Positions 37,040 to 46,822 of a stretch of DNA of 57,402 nucleotides are shown here, piece after piece. The position numbers and the translations under genes were made by a program. Every line of letters starts with the position of its first letter. Position 1 is the stretch's first letter. The DNA lies in contig DYLH01000004.1 of assembly GCA_020722185.1 (NCBI GenBank), positions 7,882 through 65,283 of the forward strand, written 5' to 3'. Origin of the DNA: Candidatus Avelusimicrobium gallicola. Its GTDB lineage: Bacteria > Elusimicrobiota > Elusimicrobia > Elusimicrobiales > UBA9959. The notes below the pieces were generated by a model, which ran no database searches, had not been told where the DNA came from, and saw only the letters and a program-made list of their open reading frames with translations.

Positions 37040-37759
37040 ATGAAATTAAGCATTGTCATTCCCGCTTACAATGAGGAGCTGCGCATAGGCAAAACAATTA
37101 AGGCAGTTAAGGACTATCTTTTTCTTAAGGGAATTAATTTTGAGTTTATTTTTGTAAATGATGGTTCAAGGGATAAAACGGTTGACATTATAAGAAAATC
37201 ACTTGAAGGATTCAGGGAGTATAAGATACTGTCTCATGAAAAGAATAGGGGTAAAGGGGCTGCAATAAAAACTGGCATGCTTTCTGCCAGTGGCGATTGG
37301 ATTTTATTTATGGATTCTGATCTTTCAACTCCGATAGAAGAGCTAGAAAAGTTTATTCCTTTTTTCTCAAGTTCATACACTGTGATAATAGGAACAAGAA
37401 AGGCTAAAGGCGCGATGGTTGAAGTGAGGCAGAATTTTTTTAGAGAAAATATGGGAAAAGTTTTCACATTTTTAAGCAATTTAATTCTTGGAACAAATTA
37501 TTCTGACTTCACATGCGGCTTTAAGTGTTTTAGAAAGGACGCAAGTTTTAAAATTTTTTCGTCTCAAAAAATAGAAAATTGGAGCTACGATAGTGAAATA
37601 TTATTTTTAGCTAAAAAATATGGTTTTCAGATTATTGAGATCCCGGTGAGATGGATAAATGATCCAAATACAAAAGTGCGTTTGATTAAAGACACTATTG
37701 GCTCTTTTATGGGGCTTTTGAGGATAAGGGCTAACAATGTATTGGGGAGATATGAGTAA
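37040..37759 (+). CDS. Glycosyltransferase family 2 (dolichyl/polyprenyl-phosphate sugar synthase-like)
   Basis: MKLSIVIPAYNEELRIGKTIKAV, FIFVNDGSRDKTVDII, NRGKGAAIKTGMLSASGDWILFMDSDLSTPIEEL, DFTCGFKCFRKDA; true start at 37040, not 36854. Confidence 0.88.
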   Translation: MKLSIVIPAYNEELRIGKTIKAVKDYLFLKGINFEFIFVNDGSRDKTVDIIRKSLEGFREYKILSHEKNRGKGAAIKTGMLSASGDWILFMDSDLSTPIEELEKFIPFFSSSYTVIIGTRKAKGAMVEVRQNFFRENMGKVFTFLSNLILGTNYSDFTCGFKCFRKDASFKIFSSQKIENWSYDSEILFLAKKYGFQIIEIPVRWINDPNTKVRLIKDTIGSFMGLLRIRANNVLGRYE

Positions 37760-39323
37760 AAAAGCTGTCATTTTACTTTCTGCGATAATCTTTTTAGGCA
37801 TAATTCTAAGAATTCAAGGTCTCTTCTGCGGACTTCCTTCACAGACTAAAAGATTGTCTACTTTCCATTTCGATGAGTATATAACCTTCGAGGCGATTGG
37901 AAGAATGAATCCTTCCTCATTTAATTTCTACCCGAATGAAGCTCTTTACTGGGGAAGTTTTCAGGCTTATTTGCAGGCTACTATACTCAAGGCGATGCAA
38001 GTCCTTGGAATTTTCAAACCGGGCTCAAAGGAGGAGATGAGAAAAAATCTTTTCGAGGCAGATAAAATGTATATTTCTGGCAGGATAATTACAGGTATTT
38101 TTTCTCTTGCTTCGCTTGTTTTGATGTTTTTTTGTGGCCGACTTTTATATGATGAAAAAACAGGATTGTGGAGCGCGGCTTTTATGGCATTTTCTTATGT
38201 TGAAGTCTATATATCTTCAATAGTAAAACCTGATTCAATAATGCTTTTTTGGGGGATATTCTCATTTTACTTTCTGCTTAAATGGGATAAATCGGAAAAT
38301 AATAAGCATCTTTTTACAGCGGCTGTTCTCAATGGTATGTCTTTTGCCTCAAAATACACTGGCATAATATTTTTTCTCAATTTCCTGTTCTTTTCGTACC
38401 AAAAGTTTAGATTCAATGGCATGAGAAAAACTCTGCTCAATATTTCTTTTTACGCTTTTCTATTGACAGCAGTTTTCTTCATGATAAATCCATATTTCAT
38501 TATAAAACCTGATGAATCATTCCATTATTTTTGGGAAATCTTTTCTAAGACAGCCATAAATGGATCTGTAATATCGGGATATCGGGAATATTTTCTGGAA
38601 ATATTGCCAGTATCATATGGATTGCCTTATCTTTTATTATTTGCTTTCAGTTCCTTTCTGGCTTTGAAAGAAAAAAGAGCAGAACTTTATGCGTCTTTGT
38701 TTTTTATTGCTTTCTATGTAATTAAATTCGGGTATCCTCTCAATCAGAGTTTTGCTTATTCTCTTCCTATTGCTCCATTTATGGCTTTAACTTGCGCGTG
38801 GGCAATTACACATAAAAATAAAAATCTGATTAAGGTATTTGGCATACTTGTCTTGATTTACTCATTTTCATATTCTTTATGGCAAAAGAGCCTATGGTCA
38901 AAAGATAATACAATAAGTCGCGCGTCTCAATATATTGAAAAAAATATTCCTTTTGAAAGCAGTGTATGTGTTTCAAGGATAGAGATATGGACTCCGATTG
39001 TTTTAAGGAAATATGATACCCCTTATGAAAAAATTAGAACATTTGGGGAAACTAAAACAACTTTCAAAGATGGAGTTGAACTAATGCTTTCTCAATCAGA
39101 TGTCTGTGATTATATTGTCATCAGTGAATATGAAAGTAAAATAATACATTCAAATCCGCAGTTGTATAGACTAAAAAAAGAGCTTGAGGATAAGTTTGAA
39201 AAAATTTATAACTCACGGCGCCCGGAAAATTTTTTATTTACCCTAAATAATTCTCACCATTATCTTTTTGCCTCTTTTATGAATCCAGATTTTGATATTT
39301 ATATGTCAAAAAGAATTCTGTAA
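37752..39323 (+). CDS. GT39/ArnT-like integral membrane glycosyltransferase
   Basis: STFHFDEYITFEAIGRMNP (extracytoplasmic acidic motif after TM1), GRIITGIFSLASLVLMFFCGRLLYDEKTGLWSAAFMAFS; about 10 TM helices. Confidence 0.78.
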   Translation: MSKKAVILLSAIIFLGIILRIQGLFCGLPSQTKRLSTFHFDEYITFEAIGRMNPSSFNFYPNEALYWGSFQAYLQATILKAMQVLGIFKPGSKEEMRKNLFEADKMYISGRIITGIFSLASLVLMFFCGRLLYDEKTGLWSAAFMAFSYVEVYISSIVKPDSIMLFWGIFSFYFLLKWDKSENNKHLFTAAVLNGMSFASKYTGIIFFLNFLFFSYQKFRFNGMRKTLLNISFYAFLLTAVFFMINPYFIIKPDESFHYFWEIFSKTAINGSVISGYREYFLEILPVSYGLPYLLLFAFSSFLALKEKRAELYASLFFIAFYVIKFGYPLNQSFAYSLPIAPFMALTCAWAITHKNKNLIKVFGILVLIYSFSYSLWQKSLWSKDNTISRASQYIEKNIPFESSVCVSRIEIWTPIVLRKYDTPYEKIRTFGETKTTFKDGVELMLSQSDVCDYIVISEYESKIIHSNPQLYRLKKELEDKFEKIYNSRRPENFLFTLNNSHHYLFASFMNPDFDIYMSKRIL

Positions 39324-39352
39324 TAAAATTTGTAAAATAAAGATATAAATAT

Positions 39353-40384
39353 ATGATTTCAAATTTTCCTTTCTATGCTCTGACCTTCTCAATGTCGCTT
39401 ATTTTATCTCTCATCTTTGTCCCATTGATAAGATTTTTATCTGTAAAGTTTGAATTCTACGATAAACCAAATGAAATAAAAACGCATAAGGGGCATATTC
39501 CGGTATTTGGGGGACTTGGTGTCTTTTTAGCCTTTTCTATATCCTTGATAGTAATGCGTTTATCAACTTCATTTCCCACAGGTACTTTGAGAGACCTCAG
39601 GTATATACTGATAGGCGCTTTTTTAATGCTTATGCTTGGAATAGTAGATGACATAAAAAAACCAAAAGGCCTTTCCGTGGAATTCAAATTTATATTTCAA
39701 TTTATCATAGCCATTTTTATGGTTATTTCAGGTTTTCAAATAAGATTTATTTCTCCCGAACATCTCTCATTTATTTTAAGTGTTTTGTGGATAGTTGGCA
39801 TAACCAATGCCTTTAACATAATAGATATAATGGATGGACTCTCCTCATCTCAAATTATAGCGGCAGGACTTGCCTTTTGGTTTATATCTCTACCTTCAGA
39901 ACATGTATATGTCAATTTGATGGCTGCTGCCATTTCTGGCGCTGCGGCAGGATTTTTCCCTTACAATATGTCATCTAGATTGAAAATATTTATGGGAGAT
40001 AGCGGCAGTCTCTTCTGCGGTTTTATAATGGCCGTACTTTCTCTTGGAAGTGAATATTCAAGGAATAATGCTCTGGGTGTTTATGCTCCAATTTTTGTAC
40101 TTGCAGTGCCATTATACGACACTTTATTTGTTTCTATAATGAGAATTAAAAAAGGCATTTCTCCTTTTTCAGGTAGTAAAGACCATTATGCTTTAAGGCT
40201 GGAAGCTATGGGATTTTCTAGAAAAAAAATAACATATGCCAGTTTTATATTTTCAATTCTAATGGGCACTGCCGCATGGCTTTCAACGCTTGTTTCTTTG
40301 AAATGGGGCGCTTTGATCTATCTCATTATAGGTCTTGAATTTTTAATAATAAGCTGGCATATATCCAAAATAAGAGTGGATTAA
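39353..40384 (+). CDS. WecA/MraY-type undecaprenyl-phosphate sugar-1-phosphate transferase
   Basis: YDKPNEIKTHKGHIPVFGGLGVFLAF, GIVDDIKKPKGLS, TNAFNIIDIMDGLSSSQ, IFMGDSGSLFCGF. Confidence 0.92.
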   Translation: MISNFPFYALTFSMSLILSLIFVPLIRFLSVKFEFYDKPNEIKTHKGHIPVFGGLGVFLAFSISLIVMRLSTSFPTGTLRDLRYILIGAFLMLMLGIVDDIKKPKGLSVEFKFIFQFIIAIFMVISGFQIRFISPEHLSFILSVLWIVGITNAFNIIDIMDGLSSSQIIAAGLAFWFISLPSEHVYVNLMAAAISGAAAGFFPYNMSSRLKIFMGDSGSLFCGFIMAVLSLGSEYSRNNALGVYAPIFVLAVPLYDTLFVSIMRIKKGISPFSGSKDHYALRLEAMGFSRKKITYASFIFSILMGTAAWLSTLVSLKWGALIYLIIGLEFLIISWHISKIRVD

Positions 40385-40386
40385 AG

Positions 40387-40785
40387 TTATTGTTTCTCCA
40401 CCATTGTTTCAAAAGCAGGCGGATCTATCAATGTTCTTTTGACAAGGCAGAGATCTACCGATGATTTAATTGCAGGAATATACTTATCAGGAAAGTCTTT
40501 GGGCAATTTTAGTATTATTTCAACCTTGTCAAGCAAATGTTTCTCTCTGTTCCAATCAAATTTTAACTCCATCTTAAATCCTTCCATATTTAGTTTCCTA
40601 TTTTGGAAGAAGAAAAGAGCGTAGACGCCGGCGCAGGTTCCAAGAGAGGCTAGAAAAAGCTCAAAAGGAGCAGGCGCACTGCCGTCTCCTCCCGCTGATA
40701 CAGGCTGGTCTGTTTTTATTTCCGTTGAATTAATAATGGCGTTTACTTTTTGGTTTCCCGGAAAGGTTATCTCCATCTTTGACAT
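40387..40785 (-). CDS. OsmC-family protein
   Basis: MSKMEITFPGNQKVNAIIN…GGDGSAPAPFELFLASLGTCAGVYALFFFQNRKLN; GGAGG RBS at this start. Confidence 0.85.
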   Translation of the reverse strand: MSKMEITFPGNQKVNAIINSTEIKTDQPVSAGGDGSAPAPFELFLASLGTCAGVYALFFFQNRKLNMEGFKMELKFDWNREKHLLDKVEIILKLPKDFPDKYIPAIKSSVDLCLVKRTLIDPPAFETMVEKQ

Positions 40786-40844
40786 TTGTCCTCCTGATAT
40801 TTTGCACTCGATATTTAGATGATGCGCTAAGGTAAAAAGTTTCA

Positions 40845-41999
40845 CTAGTATGACTTTAGATTTTTATGTATGCCTGGGATTATAGTTGATCTTGGATCCG
40901 GCTGTTTTTGCACTTCCATTATCTGTGGATATATCCTGATAAAGGCATTCACAACTTCTGGATCAAAAGATTTTGATGACTCCTGTACTATGTATTCTCT
41001 GGCCTTTTCAGGGTCCCAACTTGGCTTGTAAACTCTAGGCATACACAGCGCGTCAAATACATCCGCTACTGAAACTATCCTTGCCTCAAGGGGAATTTGA
41101 GTATATTTCAATTTATTTGGATATCCTGTACCATCAAATTTTTCATGATGAGAAGCGGCTATCTTGCAGGCCACTTGAAGAAGATTGCTTTGGGCATTGC
41201 AAAGTATTTTTGCTCCATAAAGGGTGTGCTTCTTCATCTCCTCAAATTCTTCGGCAGTGAGCTTCGCGGGTTTAAGAAGTATGGCATCAGCTATTGCCAC
41301 TTTCCCTATGTCGTGAAGAGGACTTGCATATCTTATGTTCTCCACTTGCTTTTCTTCAAGCCCCATCGATGTAGCTATTAAAGCTGAATACTCACTTATA
41401 TGCCTTAAATGTATAGCTGTGTCATGTTGATCCCTGTACTCGGCCGTTATAGCCAATCTGTAAATGGTCTCGAGCTGAGATTGTGAAATTGTTTCATATA
41501 GTTGAGCATTTTCTATGGCTGAGGCAGCAAGAGAGCTTAACAGCTGTAGTATACCTTCATCTTCACTGTTGAATTGCCCTTGTTTTTTATTGAGCACCTC
41601 AAATACCCCTATGATGTTTCCGTTGACATTTTTGAGAGGAACAGCTAGAATGCTTCTTGTTTTGAATCTTATTATCCTGTCTATTTCAGGATTGAACTTT
41701 TCATTTGAATAAGCGTCTGAGATATTTAGCGGATTTCCAGTTAGAGCTACTTGCCCAACTATGCCACTTCCAAGTGGAACTCGTATTTCTGTGTGACCTA
41801 TACCTCTGGCCACTTCAGACCAGAGTTCATTTGTGGATGCTTCAAGTAAGAAAATAGAACATCTTTCGGCTGTAAGAATTTCTTCAACCTGTTTGGCTAT
41901 GAGCTCAAGCAGTTTGTTTAAATTAGTCTCTTTTGTTACAAGACCGCCAAATTTTACAAGCTGGCCCAAACGATTTTCCAATTCTTCCGCTCTATTCAT
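40845..41999 (-). CDS. GAF + HD-GYP domain protein (putative c-di-GMP phosphodiesterase)
   Basis: GAF SIFLLEASTNELWSEVARG…GSGIVGQVA; HD-GYP ASPLHDIGKVAIADAILLKP…HHEKFDGTGYPNKLKYTQIPLEARIVSVADVFDAL. Confidence 0.92.
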   Translation of the reverse strand: MNRAEELENRLGQLVKFGGLVTKETNLNKLLELIAKQVEEILTAERCSIFLLEASTNELWSEVARGIGHTEIRVPLGSGIVGQVALTGNPLNISDAYSNEKFNPEIDRIIRFKTRSILAVPLKNVNGNIIGVFEVLNKKQGQFNSEDEGILQLLSSLAASAIENAQLYETISQSQLETIYRLAITAEYRDQHDTAIHLRHISEYSALIATSMGLEEKQVENIRYASPLHDIGKVAIADAILLKPAKLTAEEFEEMKKHTLYGAKILCNAQSNLLQVACKIAASHHEKFDGTGYPNKLKYTQIPLEARIVSVADVFDALCMPRVYKPSWDPEKAREYIVQESSKSFDPEVVNAFIRIYPQIMEVQKQPDPRSTIIPGIHKNLKSY

Positions 42000-42062
42000 T
42001 GCATTTATATTCTAGCATTATTTGTTTAAAAAAAGTTCAATTTTTTCGCAAATATCTTGTGA

Positions 42063-43409
42063 TTAATTTTTTAGTAAAAACTCTTTTAAAAAAAGGGAAT
42101 AATGCATTATTTTAGCTGATGGATACATCTCTTTTAGCCCCTTTTCTATCTGCATAAGACATGAAGTGGATGAGGCTATCACAATATCAGGTCTAACTGA
42201 AGAAATATTTTTTATTTTTCTTTCCAATATTTTTTTTGAGATTTCTATATTTGTGAAAGCGAAAGCTCCCGCTCCGCCACAGCAATGATCGCTTTCTGGC
42301 ATTTCACAGAGTTTTTCTTTTAAAACGGGTTTTAATACATCTCTTAACTCTTGTTTTATTCCTTGTCCATGAGACGCCCTGCATGAGTCGTGAATAGTGA
42401 CTCTTTTGCCTTCAAGCTTTTGACTGTCAAGTCTGTGCAAAATTTCAGCAGGCTTGATAAATTCGGTTATGTCTTTCACCTTTGACGAAAAATTTTTGGC
42501 ATTTTCAAATTCTTCCTCGTTTCCAGAAAATAGAGAAGGATAAGATTTCAAAAAAGCCGCGCAGGATGAACAGTCCAGTATGATCGGAGCCTCATTGAAT
42601 TTCATTGAAATATTTCGATATAACTCCATGTTTTTTCTCGCCGCTTTTCTTGCCTCGTCAAGAGATCCATAGTTGTATGCTGGCAGTCCGCAACATTCAT
42701 TTTTCATTATTATTCCATCGCCATAGACCATCAGCAATATTTCAACTGTGGCCAGTCCGTTTTCAGTGTATATAAATTCTGTTCCACAGGCTGAAAAATA
42801 TATCCAGGATATTTTCCCATTCCCTTTAAGTCTCTCATCTTTTTCAAGTTTTTCTGTGAGAAATTTAAGAGGAGTTCTCAATGCTTTTTTTTGCGCTTCC
42901 TCAAGACCTGGCATATTTAGAAGGTAAAATAATCCTAGTTTTTCACTTAAATAGGTGAGGCCAGATTTTTTAAGCAGATAGAGAAATTTGATTGCGTAGG
43001 AATAGATATTCTTTCTTGAGACCAGCATTGAAGCTATCTTATAGTAAAGGCTTTTGCCGTGACCGCTCATTTCTCTTCTAGCTTCCAGAACAATATCTGC
43101 GGTAGGCACTTTACCATAGCAGGTTTGAGTGCATGCGCCGCAAAGAAGGCATGTCTTAAGGCCTTCTGCCGCCGCATCAGATGGTTTCATTTTCCCTTCG
43201 ATAAGTTTTCTTACAAGTTGATTCCTGCCTCTTGGAGAAAGCGTTTCTTTGCCAGTTAAAGAATAAGTGGGACAGCTTGTTTCACAATATCCGCATCTAA
43301 GGCATCTACTTACAGCGTCATATATTTCTTTCTCTCCATCTGCTGTGGAAAGGAATTTAAGATGAGGTATGTCATTAGAAAAAAGCTCATTTATATCGTA
43401 TTTAGCCAT
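42063..43409 (-). CDS. glcF: Fe-S oxidoreductase, glycolate oxidase GlcF-like (two 4Fe-4S motifs + CCG domains)
   Basis: CLRCGYCETSCPTY, CLLCGACTQTCYG, HDSCRASHGQG, DHCCGGAGAFA. Confidence 0.85.
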   Translation of the reverse strand: MAKYDINELFSNDIPHLKFLSTADGEKEIYDAVSRCLRCGYCETSCPTYSLTGKETLSPRGRNQLVRKLIEGKMKPSDAAAEGLKTCLLCGACTQTCYGKVPTADIVLEARREMSGHGKSLYYKIASMLVSRKNIYSYAIKFLYLLKKSGLTYLSEKLGLFYLLNMPGLEEAQKKALRTPLKFLTEKLEKDERLKGNGKISWIYFSACGTEFIYTENGLATVEILLMVYGDGIIMKNECCGLPAYNYGSLDEARKAARKNMELYRNISMKFNEAPIILDCSSCAAFLKSYPSLFSGNEEEFENAKNFSSKVKDITEFIKPAEILHRLDSQKLEGKRVTIHDSCRASHGQGIKQELRDVLKPVLKEKLCEMPESDHCCGGAGAFAFTNIEISKKILERKIKNISSVRPDIVIASSTSCLMQIEKGLKEMYPSAKIMHYSLFLKEFLLKN

Positions 43410-45415
43410 TAAAATTCTCCAAATACATGGGGATTGAAAAGATTATTGGGATCAAAAGCTTTCTTGATATTTTTGAGTATGGGATCATTAAAGTTTGGCA
43501 TAGGTTCAATGAGAGGATCCTCAACTTTTCCTTTTTCTTTGAAGGCTGGATTATAAACTTTAAGCGTCATAGATATAATGAAAGCAAAAGCGCCCCTAGA
43601 TCCTAGGATTAGCGGCGCAAGATTATATCCGCTCACGCTTTTTATAGTTTTTCCACCAAGCCTGATCACTTCTCCAGAGGAAAGAAGCAAATCCATTCCT
43701 GTTATGAGGCTTCTCATTGAAGGATATAATTTCAATGCGACAGCGGCGCCAAGAGTGGTTTCATCTAGAGGAAGAGCTACATCAAGATTATGCTCTTTGA
43801 GAAATTTTTTAAGCGCTGAAATTCTCATTCCGCTTTCCACAGTTATTGTCATATTGCCTTTATCAAAGTCCATAATATCTGTTAATTCAAAAGAAGAAAG
43901 AATTTTTTTGTCTGAAGTATTATCCGCTTTTTGCGAAGTTAATATGGATGGTTTTTTAGTATGAAATCTTTCTCTTGCAATGTTAACTATCTTCGTAGCC
44001 TTTGAAGTAAGTGGCGGCTCTTTGCGGTCAATTGGTTTTATTTGACCTGAAGAGAGTGGGAGTTTTTTATATGGATTTAAAATCTCCATAGGGTCAAAAG
44101 CTTTTTTTATCCTGTAAAAAAGATTTATTGTTTCCTGTGGATATCTAAGGCTCATGGCCTTTCTTTTCTCAACTCCAATGCCATGTTCGCCAGATATATC
44201 TCCAGAAAGTTCAAGACATATCCTAAGTATTTCTTCTCCGGCTATTTTGGCTCTTTTTGTTTCATCTTTATCTCTCTGGTCAAAAACTATATTTGGATGT
44301 ATATTGCCATCCCCGGCGTGAAAAACAAGCCCGGCTCTAAGCCTGTTTTCCTCAAGCACCTTTTTAATTCTCTTTACCGCTTGCGCAAGCATAGGTCTTG
44401 GAACCACTCCATCTTCAACCATAACATTTTCAGCTATTCTGGCCAGAGCAGGATATGACTCTTTTCTTATCTTCCAGAGTTTTTCTCTTTTATCTGGATC
44501 ACTTGTAATTTCGTATGAAAATCCTTTAGATGATGAGAATATTTCCAAAACTTTTTTTTCAATTGCCTCATTTGCATCTTCTAGTTCCACAATAAGAAGG
44601 GCTTCAGCTTCTTGTGGGATTTCTTCTTTTTCTGCTCCAGCTTTTATGGACAAAGCGTCGACTTCTTCTAAAGCTCTTGGTATTATTCCCTCAGCTATAA
44701 TTGTGGAAACTGCATTCATTGAATCTTCCACGCTCTTAAAAAAACAAGTTAGAGCTGTTATTTTTTTGGCCATAGGCAGTATTCTAAGCCATGCAGTCTT
44801 TATAACTCCAAGCGTCCCCTCGCTCTGACAAAAAAGGGAGACTAAATCGGGCCCTGGGTCTTGCCTTGAAAAAATTCTTTCAGAACCATCTGGCAGTACA
44901 ACCTCAAGTTTTTCTATATGATCGCAAGTGACGCCATATTTAAGGCATTGCGGACCGCCTGCATTTTGGGATATATTTCCCCCTATGGTGCATACTTTTT
45001 GACTGGCTGGGTCTGGAGCGTAAAAAAAGCCATATTTCGCAAGCTCATTCTGCAATTGCAAATTGACAATGCCGGGATCTACTACAGCTATTTGAGAGAC
45101 TGTGTCTATCTGTCTTATTTTTTTTAGTTTGGCCAGATTAAGGATTACGCCGCCTTTCATGTTTACAGCCGCCCCACAGAGATTTGTGCCAGCGGCTCTG
45201 GGGGTGAAAGATATATTGTGAGATGCCAGAATTTTTATTACGGGAGATATTTGTGAAATGTCTTGAAAATGTATTACTGAGCAGGGCTTTGCGGCGGCAA
45301 GTGAAGCGTCATAGGAATAGCAGAGAAGCTCAGCCTCAGATAGACCTATATTTTCTTGCCCTACTACATCGGTCAACTGAGCTAGAACTTCTCCTTTTAT
45401 CAATCCTTTTCGCAT
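43409..45415 (-). CDS. glcD: FAD-linked oxidase, GlcD-like, with C-terminal GlcE-like second FAD-binding module (fusion)
   Basis: GlcD: FTPRAAGTNLCGAAVNMKGGVILNLAKL…FHAGDGNIHPNI…GDISGEHGIGVEKR…FDPMEILNPYKKLPL; second module: GNMTITVESGMRISALKKFLKEHNLDVALPLDETTLGAAVALKL…GEVIRLGGKTIKSVSGYNLAPLILGSRGAFAFI. Confidence 0.83.
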   Translation of the reverse strand: MRKGLIKGEVLAQLTDVVGQENIGLSEAELLCYSYDASLAAAKPCSVIHFQDISQISPVIKILASHNISFTPRAAGTNLCGAAVNMKGGVILNLAKLKKIRQIDTVSQIAVVDPGIVNLQLQNELAKYGFFYAPDPASQKVCTIGGNISQNAGGPQCLKYGVTCDHIEKLEVVLPDGSERIFSRQDPGPDLVSLFCQSEGTLGVIKTAWLRILPMAKKITALTCFFKSVEDSMNAVSTIIAEGIIPRALEEVDALSIKAGAEKEEIPQEAEALLIVELEDANEAIEKKVLEIFSSSKGFSYEITSDPDKREKLWKIRKESYPALARIAENVMVEDGVVPRPMLAQAVKRIKKVLEENRLRAGLVFHAGDGNIHPNIVFDQRDKDETKRAKIAGEEILRICLELSGDISGEHGIGVEKRKAMSLRYPQETINLFYRIKKAFDPMEILNPYKKLPLSSGQIKPIDRKEPPLTSKATKIVNIARERFHTKKPSILTSQKADNTSDKKILSSFELTDIMDFDKGNMTITVESGMRISALKKFLKEHNLDVALPLDETTLGAAVALKLYPSMRSLITGMDLLLSSGEVIRLGGKTIKSVSGYNLAPLILGSRGAFAFIISMTLKVYNPAFKEKGKVEDPLIEPMPNFNDPILKNIKKAFDPNNLFNPHVFGEF

Positions 45416-45418
45416 ATC

Positions 45419-46813
45419 TCAGGATGCTGGCTTGAGCTTGGCTGTAAAATGAGAAAGCACAAGAGGAGCCTCAACTATTTCAAGCCCCTTTATAGATTTT
45501 TTATTTTTTGCCAGATAAGCTGCGACTTCTATCACATAGTCTATATGGCTTTGTGTATAAACTCTTCTTGGCATAGCCATTCTGACAAGTTCCATAGATG
45601 CGGGTAGAAAATTTCCTTTACTATCTCTCTTGCCAAACATCAAAGTTCCTATCTCCACAGTTCTTATTCCGCCCTCTAAATATAAAGCGCAGGCTAAAGC
45701 CTGTCCGGGAAATTGCTGCGGCTTTATGTGTGGGAGAAATTTTTTTGCATTTATATATACGCCATGTCCGCCCGGAGGATTCACTATCGGTATGCCATTT
45801 TTAAGAAGACCCTCGCCTAGATATTGAGACGATCTTATTCTATATTGAAGATACTCTTCATTTAACACTTCTTTTAGACCTATAGCTATGGCTTCCAGGT
45901 CTCTTCCCGCCAGCCCCCCATATGTGCTAAATCCTTCTGTCAGTATCAATATCTGTCTACATTTAAGAGATAGCTCCCTGTCGTTCATAGCAAGAAAACC
46001 ACCTATATTTACGAGAGCATCTTTTTTGGAACTCATCATAGCTCCATCGCATAGTTCAAACATTTCTTTGGCTATCTCTTCAACAGGAGTTTCGCTGTAT
46101 CCTCTTTCTCTCAGTTTTATAAAGTATGCATTTTCAGCAAATCGGGCGCAATCCAAGAACATTGGTATGCCATATTTGTCACAAATTTTTTTTACAGATT
46201 TTAAATTTTCCATGGATACCGGCTGTCCACCAAGCGAGTTATTTGTCACAGTTATAATACACATCGCTATATTCTTCTCGCCCTTTTCTTTTATGAATTT
46301 TTCCATAGCTTCTACATCTGCATTTCCTTTAAAAGGTCCAGTTTTATCAAAGTCCAATGCTCCCGGAGCTGGAAAATCCATAGCTATGGCTCCAGACGCC
46401 TCTACATTGGCTCTGGTAGTGTCAAAATGAGAATTTGAAATTACATATTTCTCTTTGGCGGCCAAAGCTGTGAAAAGTATTTTTTCAGCTGCTCTTCCCT
46501 GGTGAACAGGTATTATTTCTTCAAGTCCGGTAAGATTTTTTATGGCCATTTCAAAATTATAAAAACTTCTTGCCCCCGCATATGACTCATCTCCCTTCAT
46601 TATTCCAGCCCATTGCTCAGCGCTCATTGCGCCTGTTCCGCTGTCTGTCAGCATATCTATTAAAACTTTGTCAGCTTTTATATTGAATAGATTGTAGTGA
46701 GCTGTTTCAAGAATTCTTTCCCTTTCTTCCCTTGATGTAAAACCCAAGGGTTCCACAGTTTTTATTTTGAAAGGCTCTATTATCGTTTTCCATTGCCAAC
46801 TTGTTTTTTTCAT
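45419..46813 (-). CDS. Tryptophanase / tyrosine phenol-lyase family beta-eliminating lyase (tryptophanase-like)
   Basis: LTDSGTGAMSAEQWAGIMKGDESYAGARSFYNFE, IPVHQGRAAEKIL, NSLGGQPVSMENLK, DCARFAENAYFIK, MMSSKKDALVNIGGFLAM, GIRTVEIGTLMFG, LSHFTAKLKP. Confidence 0.9.
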   Translation of the reverse strand: MKKTSWQWKTIIEPFKIKTVEPLGFTSREERERILETAHYNLFNIKADKVLIDMLTDSGTGAMSAEQWAGIMKGDESYAGARSFYNFEMAIKNLTGLEEIIPVHQGRAAEKILFTALAAKEKYVISNSHFDTTRANVEASGAIAMDFPAPGALDFDKTGPFKGNADVEAMEKFIKEKGEKNIAMCIITVTNNSLGGQPVSMENLKSVKKICDKYGIPMFLDCARFAENAYFIKLRERGYSETPVEEIAKEMFELCDGAMMSSKKDALVNIGGFLAMNDRELSLKCRQILILTEGFSTYGGLAGRDLEAIAIGLKEVLNEEYLQYRIRSSQYLGEGLLKNGIPIVNPPGGHGVYINAKKFLPHIKPQQFPGQALACALYLEGGIRTVEIGTLMFGKRDSKGNFLPASMELVRMAMPRRVYTQSHIDYVIEVAAYLAKNKKSIKGLEIVEAPLVLSHFTAKLKPAS

Positions 46814-46822
46814 ATTTCCTCC

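Noticed and set aside
45888-46430. 180-aa plus-strand ORF
   Set aside because: Antisense to the tryptophanase-like gene; no family motif and no RBS.
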